64,000 bases of DNA from Candidatus Iainarchaeum sp. (GTDB lineage Archaea > Iainarchaeota > Iainarchaeia > Iainarchaeales > UBA10219). A program made the translations under genes and the position numbers. The notes below the pieces were generated by a model, which saw nothing but the letters and a program-made list of their open reading frames with translations, searched no databases and was not told the origin of the DNA. The stretch spans positions 187,189-251,188 of the forward strand of contig JAGVWE010000004.1 of NCBI GenBank assembly GCA_018304425.1, in the 5' to 3' direction. Of this stretch, positions 55,928 through 64,000 are shown piece after piece. Position 1 is the stretch's first letter. Each line of letters begins with the position of its first letter.

Positions 55928-58900
55928 TTAACTGTTTCCCTGGATTGCCGTGGAACCCGTTCTTGGCGGACTGCTTGCCGAGTAGCCAATGCAGGTCTTT
56001 CCGGCTTCCAGCTTCTGCGTGAAGTCGTGGATGCTTTGCTTGGCCCCTGCTTGCTTGTAGATGCGGGTGGGGTCCCAGAAGAAGCTGACGCTGGTTCCCT
56101 CTTCCCGGGCGCAGAGCAGCTGGCGTTTAACCAGGCTAAACACGTCCTCCACCGAGTTGATGTAATCGCTGGTCGCCCTTCCCGGCCGGTTGTATTGCAT
56201 GCTGCTGATGCCCTGCAGTTTCACCACGGCACCGTACTCGTCTGCCGTGAGGAAGTTCAGGGAACCCTTGGGTTCTTCGGCCCGCAACACCGCGCTCATG
56301 TGCCTGGGCGTGTAGATAATGGTGCGCAAGTCCACTTTGCCAGCATAATCCGCCTTTGACCAGTCCACGGTGTACGCGTTCTGGAAGTTGAACAAGCGGT
56401 CTTTCTGGGTCGCAGACCTATCCGGTTTGTGGAAGAAAGCCTCGGTGACGAGTTGGCCGTCGAAGTTCAGGCAAGCCCCCGCGCCGCTCCACTCCGTCAA
56501 GCTCGTGCCCGTGTTCACCGGCAACTCCTTGTCAGACAAGAGGTAGAACGCCCCAAACGGTTCGGTGCTTATCTCCTTCTTGTTCATCTCCAGCACCACG
56601 GGCGTGGCATAACTGGGCGCCATCGTCATCTTCACGGCGCCCTCTCCCTGGGTCTCCATGCGCAACACGATGCCCTTGAATTGCGGCGACGTGTTGATGG
56701 TCTTGATGTCTTTTTCGATGGACGTGAAAATCTTGTTCATGGGGTTGGAGCCCGCATCCGGGTAGCTCGTCAAGGCCACGGCACCGTTGTCAATCCGGAC
56801 CGTTTCCGTGGGGTTGAGGTTCACGAAGGAAACCCCGTAGCCCTGCCGGTCAAACCGGTCCTTTTTGAGGCCCACGAGACCGTCAAAGGGCAGCCGGTAG
56901 AACATGGAGTTCGGCACCGGGTCGGCCACCCGGTACAGGGAAACGCTCATCTTGCCTTTGACGTTGCCTTGGTCGTCGAAGAACCGCCAGTCGTTCGTGA
57001 ACAGGGGGCCCAGTTCGACTTCGTATATGCCGGCCTGAATGGTGTTCACGTTGTTTTCGAATCGGCGGGTGAAGAACAGCTTGTTTTGCTGCAGGTAAAG
57101 CTGGTTGAACCCGTACTTCTTGTTGCCGGGCGCGGTTCCCAGGCTATGGAAAGCCGTGTCAGCGTCGGCAAAGGCCACGTTCGTGTAATACTCGCCGAAG
57201 TCCTTGATGAAGTCCTCGGAATAGCCGTCGGCCATGAGCATGGCGTTGAACTTGGTCAACTGGTTGAGGGCCTGGACATTGGGCACGCGGGCAGTCCAGT
57301 TGACGGACGAATCCGCCTTGATGAACCGGTTGATGGTGGACTCCCCATACGTTGTCTCCGTGCTCCGCGGCGTGCCGCACCCCGTTTTCTGCTCGATCTC
57401 GCTGGGCTGCGGGTTGAGGTTCACCCTGAACGCGAACGCCACCGAAGCCGAGTCAATCGAGGCAGCCGAGGACGAAGTGACTTCCGCCACCGCCGTGTAG
57501 ATGCCGTCCGCGAGGTCGGCCATGATGCACTCGCCGGTCTTCGAGTTCACGCCCGCGAGGTTGCTGATGCCCGCCAAGGCAATGGTGCAGGTTTTCAGGC
57601 CTCCCGCCGTCCCGTTCATGCGCACCGAAACGCTGGCATCCGCAGGCGCCGTGCCGTTGTTCGTGGCAGTCACCTGGACGGTCATGTCGTCGCCGTTCTG
57701 GGTGCCGATGATGCTGCTTGCGCCCACGCTTCCGGCATCCACCGTATGCAGTGCGTTGTCCGTATTGAACTGGGTGGTCACCTTGCCGGTTTCATCCGTT
57801 GAGGGGCACGTGAACTGGTAGTTGTTGGCCTTGAGGAATTCATCAAACGCCTCCAGCCTTTTGACTATGGCGATGTTCAATTGCGTGGCGTCGCAGTAGA
57901 TGCCATTGGCATTGTCCGCGTTGCAGGAGTCCGCCTGGATGGCGTCCGAGCCGTTCCAGTTCCAGTTCAGCCTGGTTTTGGGCAAGGCTCCCGGCCCGTT
58001 CACGCCCAAGGAGGTGCCTGCATTGCACGCAAACGTGTCAAAGTCGAGTCTCGGTATCTCGAGTTTCTCGGTTTGGGTGATGAAGCGCACGTGGATGGGC
58101 TCCCGGTACTCGCCGTCGCTGGCTTCCACGCAGGCGCCCTGGTTGGTTGGAGCCCCTATCCAGTAGCCCGCGAACTCCCCGTTATCGCACGTAACGGCCG
58201 CTTTTCCCGCATGCAGGGGGTCCCCGTGGTGGTGGATCTTGGTCAAAATGGTGGCAATCGCGTACGTCGGCTTTTCGTCCAAGATGCCGAGGTTCTGGAA
58301 GTTGACGCCCACGGTTTGAGTGGAATTCTTTGAACCGCAGTCCAGGCAGTCCGCAATGGCGAGGTTGAACATCCCGACCAGTTTTTCCTTGTCCAGGATG
58401 ACGCTTTGCGCGTCGGGTGGGAGATAGATGGCCGCGCCCTTCTTTCCGACCCCGTTAAGGTTGATGACGTAGTCCGGCAGGGTATGCGTGTCCGTGGTAT
58501 CATGGCAGTCCTCGTCGAAGACGCCGAATATCGCCAGGACCACGGCCACGACTACGGCAACGATGATTCCAATGAGGGGCACCGCCCCAGCAATCACGAC
58601 AAGGGCACCCACCACGACTCCCGCGGCAATGGATTTCCCAACCCCTGACTTGGAGGACTCGTCCCACGCGCACATGTCGGCTGTTACGGCTACGTCTTCC
58701 CTCAGCTTGAAGTTCTTGAGGATGGCCGAGTCGGTTTGGCCGGGCGGCGTGTAGAACGTGTACTTGTCGAAGTCCAGGTAGCCGTCGGACTCGACAATCA
58801 CCTTGTACTCTGCTATCTGCCGCCAGCCTCCGCCGGCCGGGCGCGCGTACACGGGAACACCGTAGTAGCCTGGCACGGTTTTCTTCGTCACGAGGACGTC

Positions 58901-61900
58901 ATACGTTTTATCGGGCTTGGCGTTCGAAATCTCGAAGGGCTCGAGGTTGATGCCGCCCTCGCTGGCGCCGCCGCGGCAGTCGTCGTGGTCGCAGAACTTA
59001 AAGTCGACGTCCACGTTGCCGCAGGCCTTGGTGTCCACCTGGAACTTTTCGTTGCCGTCCTCGTCTCCCCGCTTGATGCGCACCCCGTTCTGGGAGTCCG
59101 GCGTGAACTTGACGCACTGGTCGAGGTTCGTAATCAGGAGCTCGCCGTCCACCTTGCTCGTGCCCACCGACACCGGGCCGGTGTCGGACAAGACTTCCGC
59201 GTCCAGGATGACCGAGAACTTGGCGGTCTTGCCGAGCACGCTGGCGTCCGGCAGGGGCGTGAAAGTAAGGCTTCCCACGTACTCCTTGTCGGCCGGCACG
59301 GTCTCGAACAGCTTGGTCTGCCGGTTGGACTGCACCAGCATGGTGGGCGCGGCTCCCGCCGAGGTGTCGTTTAACGTGATTTCCACGTAGCCAACGATGT
59401 CTCCCTGCCACACCATCATGGCAGTCAAGTTGTTCAACCCCATGGGGGTTCCGTCTTTCGTGACGCAGTTGTTTTTGACCACGATTTCCTTGACCAGCTT
59501 GCTGGTGAAAGTCGTGTCCTTCCAGGCATTGGGCTGCACGGTCAGGCAATTGGCTATCTTCGGCTTTTCCGCCAAGCCGATGTCCACCTTCAAGGGCACC
59601 GAGTAAACGTAGGTCGCGGTGCGGCTCTCGTTGCTCAACTCGATGTAGAGGCTGCCCTCCACGCTCGTCTTTTCCTTCAACAGCTTGGCCAACGCGGAGA
59701 CCGTGGCCTTGACGTTCAGGCTCTTCGTCGTGTTTTCCTCGAGCCAGAAGGGCTGCACCGTGTACTGGTTCAGGTAGTTCTGCATCTTCTGCAGGTCGAG
59801 GAGGCCCCGGAACTTGTCTCCCTTGACCAGGAGCTTGGAGATGTAGAGTTTCTGGGGCACTTTGCTGGTAATCTTCAGCTCGGCGTCGCGCTCGTTGTTG
59901 GTCGTCAGCCCCAGGGAATAGGTGAGGGTGGCGGGCGAGAAGTCCACGGGCTTGTCGCTGATTTCCAGGGCAACCGCTTCGCCCATGAACCCGCGTTTCT
60001 CGACTTCCACCGTGAGCTTCGTGCCCGGCGGGGAAGCAGGGAAGACGAATTCAACGGTTCCCTTGGGCCCCGTGGTCTTAATCTGCACGGTTTCCGCGAG
60101 GTCGGGCGTGCGGCGCCGCAACCGCACCAGCGCACCGTCGGTGTCAAAGCCCGAGTTCTCGCCACCCGCATAGGTTATGTGGACAATGACCCGGGTCTCG
60201 ATGTAGGCCGGGATAACATCCTGGTCCAAGTCGATTTTCAGCTGCTGCTCGGAGAAAATCGTGAACGCCGTCAACCGGTTGAAGGCCTCCCTCCCGCTGG
60301 AGACCATCAGTTGCTGTACGTTGGTCTGCCCTTGCTTGCGGGCCTCGACTTCGAGCTGGGTCTTGGCGGTCTTGCTTTGCGTGAACCGCCCCAAGCCGAT
60401 GGGCGGCAACTCGAACCGTTGCCCGGTCTCGCTGAAGGGCGTGGAGTCCGCGTTGACGACCGTGTACTTGTCGATGACCAGGCGGTCATCCATTTTGAGG
60501 CCGTCCTGCGTGACCCTTATCCGGAGGTTGGCGTTGTCGTGGACGGTGGGCGAGTCATTCGTGACCGTGCTCTCGAACCGGTACTTCTGGAAGACCCGCA
60601 ACTGGAAGGGCTCCTTCAAGTACACGTCGTCAATGGGGTCGAACACTTTCTCGCTGTAGCAGAAGCCGTTGGCGCAGGACTCGGCCTGGCCGACATTAAA
60701 GGTCTTATCGTAGCTGTTGGCATACAATTCCTTCTTGTCCGCGGTTTCCTTCCTATCCCCCAACGTCGAGTCCACGGGGTCGCGGAGGAACTTGCCCTGC
60801 AATTCCTCGGCTTGGATGCGGTAACTCAAGGGGAGGGCCGCGCCTGCCTGGGCTTCCTGCCTCACCTTCAGCTCCACGTCCACGTTGTAGATGCCGGGCT
60901 GCATGCCCTTATTATCCATCCACGAGACCTCGGCCCACTTCGCGTCCCCGTTCGTCAACAGGGCCCGGTCGTTGCCGGCCGGCGGGTTCCAGGTCGTGCC
61001 CCGGATGATGCTGGTAGTCGGGATGTTCAGGTTGTTGACGAACCAGGCATCCTTTTCCACGGCGTTCTCGGAGCCCGTGCGCAGGAAAAACGTCAAGGCC
61101 TTCAACGTCGAAGCACTCGGTACCTGCACGTAGAACCGCACCTTGTACCTTTCCCCGGGCACCATGGCCTTGACCTTGGTGTTGGTCTTGTCGAACAAGC
61201 CCTCGAACACGATTTTGGGTTCCCTGCCCTCGATTTTTTCGACCAGCAGGGCGTTGAATTCGATGGTCTGGTCGGGGAACACTTGTTCCACCCTGGAAGT
61301 CCAGGAAGTCCTCCCCGTCTTCGAAACCCGGGCGTACACCGCTGTATCGGCCTTTGTCGGGTGAGTGGCAACGCCCTTGTCGTCCGCGGAAAGCGTGCCC
61401 AGTTTGGTGCCCGCGGCATTGAACACTTCCACGTCCACGAAGGGCACGCCCTGCCCGTCCGCGTCCCTGGCGTTGACTTTCAGGGTGCCGAAGCCGATTT
61501 TCATGTCAATGGTGAACTTCGTTATTTGCTTGACCAGCAGTTCCTGTTCCGGGCTCTTGCCCGTGGCGGGGAACTTCTGCGCGTACGCGAGATACTTGCC
61601 GGGCTTCAAGCCCTTGAATCGGACTAGGCCCTTGTCGTCAGTCGATGGCGCGCCACAGGCCTCGCAAATGAACTTGGTCAGCGCGTAATACATGTTGACC
61701 TTGGCGTTGACCACCGGCTGCTTTTCCTCGTCCTGCACCAGCACCTCGACCTGCCCCGAGTTCTCGGGCGTCAGCTTTTCCAGCTTTACCTCGACGTTCA
61801 AGGGCTGGGCCTTCGAGGCGTTGCTCGCGTCAACCGCCACGTCCGCCGAGGAAAGGTAGTCGTCGTGGTAGGCTTCCACGAAGTACTTGCCCTTTTCCTC

Positions 61901-63055
61901 CAAGCTGAAGGTAACCTGGCTCTTGCCTTGTTCCACGGCCTGCGAGCCAATCGCTTCCCCGGTCTCCCGCTTGAGGGTCACCTTGGCCGCCGTCACGGCG
62001 TTCCCCGAAACCTTGTCCAAGACCTTGACGTTGATGACGGCCTGGACTTCCTTGGTCAGGGTCACGTCAACGGTCTTGGTCTGGTCCGCGTAGACCACGA
62101 ACTTGTCGGACTGCGCGTTCGCATACGCCCCCGAAGTATCCGTTACCACCACGTAATAGGTGCCGGGCGTCGTCTTGAAGGCCTTCTCGCCGTAACTCGT
62201 GAAACCCTGGTCCACGGAAACCCCCACCGCGTCCCTCAACTCGACCTGGGTGCCGTCCAAAGCCGGGTTCAACCGCACCAGGATTCCTCCCTCCCGGACA
62301 ACGGCCTGCTGCAAGTGCAATACGCCCGAGCCGTCGTCGACAAACGAGTCCGAGGAAATGCCGCTGCCCTCCACGTTCACGAGCACGCTGCCACAGCCGT
62401 CCGGCGGCACATAGGACAGCGTTCCATTGGTCACCGTGTAAGTGTCCTGCAGGAAGCTCACTCCCAGGTTCGAGCAACTCAGCCGCACCGTCAAGGGCTT
62501 CAAAATCTTTTGCCCCGAGGCATCCGTGAAGGAAATGCTTTTGCCCAGCGCTTCCGGCCCCAGGCCCCCATTCCCGGTTCCCCCCGCTTTTTCGGCCAAG
62601 GCCAGCCGTTGCTCGGCCGTGTCCTTGCCGAAGACAAACGACTTCTGCACGCCTTCAAAGCCGTCCCTGGTGACTATCAAGGCCACCTGGCTGCCCTCCG
62701 GCAACTCAATGGATACCGCGCCCTGCGAGTCCGTGGTCAACGTGAACGTGTCCGCGTCCGCGGTCAAGGAAACCGAGGCATTGCCCAACGGGTTGCCGGC
62801 CGCGTCCGTGACCTGCAGGCTCAAAACGGTTTTGGGCCCCAATGGGGGCGGCGTGAGGCCCGGCTGCAACAAGAAGAACGCGCCCACCGCGCCGACAACC
62901 AGCAGCAGGACCAGCAACAGGAAGCTGGGCATGACCTGGTCGATGGGGTCCACGACCTTGTAAATCGGGATGACCTTGTTGAGGCCGTCCAGTACCTTGT
63001 AATAACCGTCTTCCAGGGAATAATAAAAGTCTTTGAGGTTCTGGCCCAAGCCCAT
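55928..63055 (-). CDS. Giant membrane-anchored cell-surface protein (2375 aa)
   Basis: A short cytoplasmic N-terminus and one transmembrane helix (about 43-63, VMPSFLLLVLLLVVGAVGAFFLL) are followed by at least four CnaB/carboxypeptidase-regulatory-like beta-sandwich repeats (for example VTDAAGNPLGNASVSL, VLVQDEEKQPVVNAKVNM, VNARDADGQGVPFVDVEV). Further beta-rich domains follow. Near 1472-1510 a long hydrophobic stretch (GVVVGALVVIAGAVPLIGII) could be a hairpin of two helices. The last 400 residues form a domain shared with the next upstream gene. It is probably an exported adhesin or coat component. The gene starts 12 nt after the stop of the paralog. Confidence 0.7.
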   Translation of the reverse strand: MGLGQNLKDFYYSLEDGYYKVLDGLNKVIPIYKVVDPIDQVMPSFLLLVLLLVVGAVGAFFLLQPGLTPPPLGPKTVLSLQVTDAAGNPLGNASVSLTADADTFTLTTDSQGAVSIELPEGSQVALIVTRDGFEGVQKSFVFGKDTAEQRLALAEKAGGTGNGGLGPEALGKSISFTDASGQKILKPLTVRLSCSNLGVSFLQDTYTVTNGTLSYVPPDGCGSVLVNVEGSGISSDSFVDDGSGVLHLQQAVVREGGILVRLNPALDGTQVELRDAVGVSVDQGFTSYGEKAFKTTPGTYYVVVTDTSGAYANAQSDKFVVYADQTKTVDVTLTKEVQAVINVKVLDKVSGNAVTAAKVTLKRETGEAIGSQAVEQGKSQVTFSLEEKGKYFVEAYHDDYLSSADVAVDASNASKAQPLNVEVKLEKLTPENSGQVEVLVQDEEKQPVVNAKVNMYYALTKFICEACGAPSTDDKGLVRFKGLKPGKYLAYAQKFPATGKSPEQELLVKQITKFTIDMKIGFGTLKVNARDADGQGVPFVDVEVFNAAGTKLGTLSADDKGVATHPTKADTAVYARVSKTGRTSWTSRVEQVFPDQTIEFNALLVEKIEGREPKIVFEGLFDKTNTKVKAMVPGERYKVRFYVQVPSASTLKALTFFLRTGSENAVEKDAWFVNNLNIPTTSIIRGTTWNPPAGNDRALLTNGDAKWAEVSWMDNKGMQPGIYNVDVELKVRQEAQAGAALPLSYRIQAEELQGKFLRDPVDSTLGDRKETADKKELYANSYDKTFNVGQAESCANGFCYSEKVFDPIDDVYLKEPFQLRVFQKYRFESTVTNDSPTVHDNANLRIRVTQDGLKMDDRLVIDKYTVVNADSTPFSETGQRFELPPIGLGRFTQSKTAKTQLEVEARKQGQTNVQQLMVSSGREAFNRLTAFTIFSEQQLKIDLDQDVIPAYIETRVIVHITYAGGENSGFDTDGALVRLRRRTPDLAETVQIKTTGPKGTVEFVFPASPPGTKLTVEVEKRGFMGEAVALEISDKPVDFSPATLTYSLGLTTNNERDAELKITSKVPQKLYISKLLVKGDKFRGLLDLQKMQNYLNQYTVQPFWLEENTTKSLNVKATVSALAKLLKEKTSVEGSLYIELSNESRTATYVYSVPLKVDIGLAEKPKIANCLTVQPNAWKDTTFTSKLVKEIVVKNNCVTKDGTPMGLNNLTAMMVWQGDIVGYVEITLNDTSAGAAPTMLVQSNRQTKLFETVPADKEYVGSLTFTPLPDASVLGKTAKFSVILDAEVLSDTGPVSVGTSKVDGELLITNLDQCVKFTPDSQNGVRIKRGDEDGNEKFQVDTKACGNVDVDFKFCDHDDCRGGASEGGINLEPFEISNAKPDKTYDVLVTKKTVPGYYGVPVYARPAGGGWRQIAEYKVIVESDGYLDFDKYTFYTPPGQTDSAILKNFKLREDVAVTADMCAWDESSKSGVGKSIAAGVVVGALVVIAGAVPLIGIIVAVVVAVVLAIFGVFDEDCHDTTDTHTLPDYVINLNGVGKKGAAIYLPPDAQSVILDKEKLVGMFNLAIADCLDCGSKNSTQTVGVNFQNLGILDEKPTYAIATILTKIHHHGDPLHAGKAAVTCDNGEFAGYWIGAPTNQGACVEASDGEYREPIHVRFITQTEKLEIPRLDFDTFACNAGTSLGVNGPGALPKTRLNWNWNGSDAIQADSCNADNANGIYCDATQLNIAIVKRLEAFDEFLKANNYQFTCPSTDETGKVTTQFNTDNALHTVDAGSVGASSIIGTQNGDDMTVQVTATNNGTAPADASVSVRMNGTAGGLKTCTIALAGISNLAGVNSKTGECIMADLADGIYTAVAEVTSSSAASIDSASVAFAFRVNLNPQPSEIEQKTGCGTPRSTETTYGESTINRFIKADSSVNWTARVPNVQALNQLTKFNAMLMADGYSEDFIKDFGEYYTNVAFADADTAFHSLGTAPGNKKYGFNQLYLQQNKLFFTRRFENNVNTIQAGIYEVELGPLFTNDWRFFDDQGNVKGKMSVSLYRVADPVPNSMFYRLPFDGLVGLKKDRFDRQGYGVSFVNLNPTETVRIDNGAVALTSYPDAGSNPMNKIFTSIEKDIKTINTSPQFKGIVLRMETQGEGAVKMTMAPSYATPVVLEMNKKEISTEPFGAFYLLSDKELPVNTGTSLTEWSGAGACLNFDGQLVTEAFFHKPDRSATQKDRLFNFQNAYTVDWSKADYAGKVDLRTIIYTPRHMSAVLRAEEPKGSLNFLTADEYGAVVKLQGISSMQYNRPGRATSDYINSVEDVFSLVKRQLLCAREEGTSVSFFWDPTRIYKQAGAKQSIHDFTQKLEAGKTCIGYSASSPPRTGSTAIQGNS

Positions 63056-63067
63056 GTCGTTCTACTC

Positions 63068-64000
63068 CTACTTTGACTCGATGCATGCCTTTTCAGGCGT
63101 GGTGGCCGTCGTAATCGCCAATTCCTCGGCTTTCATGAAGTCCGTGTCCGAGACCTTCTTGGGGTTCCACCAGAAGTCCGCCCGGGCATCCGTGCCCGAA
63201 ATGCAGACGAACTGTTTTGCCACCAGCTTCAAGACGTCTCCAATGCTTTCCACCTGGTGCCCGTCCAGCAAGCTGCTTACCTCAGGGACACCGTAGAGGA
63301 GGGCATCGCTTCCCCCGCCTGCCTGGGCAATGAATGATGCCTTGTCGTTGCCCACGTTCAAGTGGATTTTGCTTTCCTGGTTCTGGGGCGTATAGTAAAT
63401 GGTCTTCAGGTAGACGTTGCCGTAGTCCAGGGGCTTGCAGAACTCGAAGCCATAGCTGGTCGCGGCGATTTCCCCGCCCAACAACGCGCACTTGGTTTCC
63501 AGGCCGTGCTGGTCCGGCGTCTCGTAGAACGCTTCAATCATTCTCCTATCGTCGAAGCTCGAACAACTATAGCCTATGCCGTTCCACTTCGAGGAAACCG
63601 GGCCCAGGTTGGCGGCGTTGCCCCCGATGGCGAGGCTGTAGAACGCCCAGGCCTCGTCGTTGCGGTTGGTCATCTTCAGGATGAGGGGCGTGGCCTTGCT
63701 GGGGCTGTAGGTTATCTGGTTGATGGCTCCCCGGCTCACTTCGAGGATGGTGCCCCTTCGGTCGACGTTGAGGCGCTTGAAGTCATTGGACTTGTCGAAG
63801 ACCTCGATGACTCCGTTCTGCACCGGCGTGCTGCCCGGGATTTCCACGGTGTGAACGGCTTCCTCGGCCGGGTTCGCGTTCACCTTGATGCGGTCACCCT
63901 TGTAATTGACTCCATAGCCTACCCTCCCGTTGCTGACCCCGATGGGGCCATCGAAGGGCAGGTGGTAGAAGGGGCTGTCGGGTTCGGGGCTGTCCAAGCG
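63068..64000 (-). CDS. Surface protein with C-terminal domain shared with 55928-63055, truncated at window edge
   Basis: The frame runs off the right edge; about 310 C-terminal residues are present. It parallels the C-terminus of the giant protein downstream: FYHLPFDGPIGV against FYRLPFDGLVGL, LRTIIYTP against LKTIIYTP, and VAKQFVCIS...DFWWNPKKV against VKRQLLCAR...FFWDPTRI. It is therefore a tandem paralog, and the two are probably co-transcribed (12-nt gap). Start codon and N-terminal anchor lie outside the window. Confidence 0.65.
   Translation of the reverse strand, partial: RLDSPEPDSPFYHLPFDGPIGVSNGRVGYGVNYKGDRIKVNANPAEEAVHTVEIPGSTPVQNGVIEVFDKSNDFKRLNVDRRGTILEVSRGAINQITYSPSKATPLILKMTNRNDEAWAFYSLAIGGNAANLGPVSSKWNGIGYSCSSFDDRRMIEAFYETPDQHGLETKCALLGGEIAATSYGFEFCKPLDYGNVYLKTIYYTPQNQESKIHLNVGNDKASFIAQAGGGSDALLYGVPEVSSLLDGHQVESIGDVLKLVAKQFVCISGTDARADFWWNPKKVSDTDFMKAEELAITTATTPEKACIESK

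Overview
The window looks archaeal and is probably from a GC-rich DPANN-type lineage. Diapherotrites is my best guess, at low confidence and without any database search. The archaeal evidence is a family-B DNA polymerase, a type II methionine aminopeptidase, TATA boxes about 25-30 nt upstream of many start codons (apparently leaderless mRNAs), tRNA-Tyr and tRNA-Thr genes with introns at position 37/38, a C1-G72 tRNA-Tyr, and DUF2683-type antitoxins. There is no rRNA and no CRISPR array. The amino-acid pathways are largely of bacterial type and rich in gene fusions, which suggests lateral acquisition.

Layout. 1-3.5 kb: a truncated membrane protein, then a small island (RelE-like toxin-antitoxin, GNAT, methyltransferase, Fic) bounded by a 66-bp direct repeat that includes the 3' end of tRNA-Tyr, consistent with att sites. 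3.6-7.8 kb: UppP-like and PAP2-type phosphatases, a HAD phosphatase, a DUF2666-like protein and a P-loop kinase/dCMP deaminase fusion. 7.9-14.1 kb: trpD-C-B-A-E-G. 14.1-23.8 kb: pheA, DAHP synthase, aroA, aroKB, aroDE, aroC, tyrA and an aminotransferase. 23.8-32.3 kb: Fic/Doc, HicBA, a helix-repeat DNA-binding-like protein, a cysteine-amidase-like protein, rpiA, tandem HExxH proteins and tRNAs. 32.3-40.9 kb: hisS and hisD-C/HAD-B-H-F-AI-G, led by tRNA-His. 41-49.9 kb: tRNAs, map, polB and a HerA-like protein. 49.9-64 kb: lipoproteins, small membrane proteins, VapBC and PIN genes, and giant cell-surface proteins.

The most notable signal lies in front of the amino-acid operons. trpD has no ATG, GTG or TTG in frame upstream of its conserved N-terminus. 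Instead a short ORF (MHAPRRDLLWHPFH) runs to a Trp codon at CTT-TGG. A +1 shift there opens a second frame, which runs 33 codons to a second CTT-TGG (RRNLLW), and a +1 shift at that Trp codon enters the trpD frame exactly. The his operon carries the same nucleotide motif with His in place of Trp: MRRNLLHSRR at the head of the leader, and a second leader ORF (RRGLVH, strong Shine-Dalgarno) in which a +1 shift at the His codon enters the hisD frame. I propose starvation-induced ('hungry codon') +1 frameshifting as a sensor-gate for trp and his expression. A terminator-like hairpin inside the trp leader would add translation-coupled antitermination. The aromatic operon has a different device: a 31-codon leader peptide ending in Phe-Tyr-Tyr-Phe-Trp before its stop, followed by alternative hairpins and a T8 tract, resembling classical attenuation.

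The pathways fit together. rpiA supplies ribose-5-phosphate for the PRPP used by hisG and trpD. The shikimate genes feed chorismate to trpE/G and pheA/tyrA. hisS and tRNA-His flank the his genes and set the charging level that the proposed leaders would read. trpF and hisE were not found in the window.
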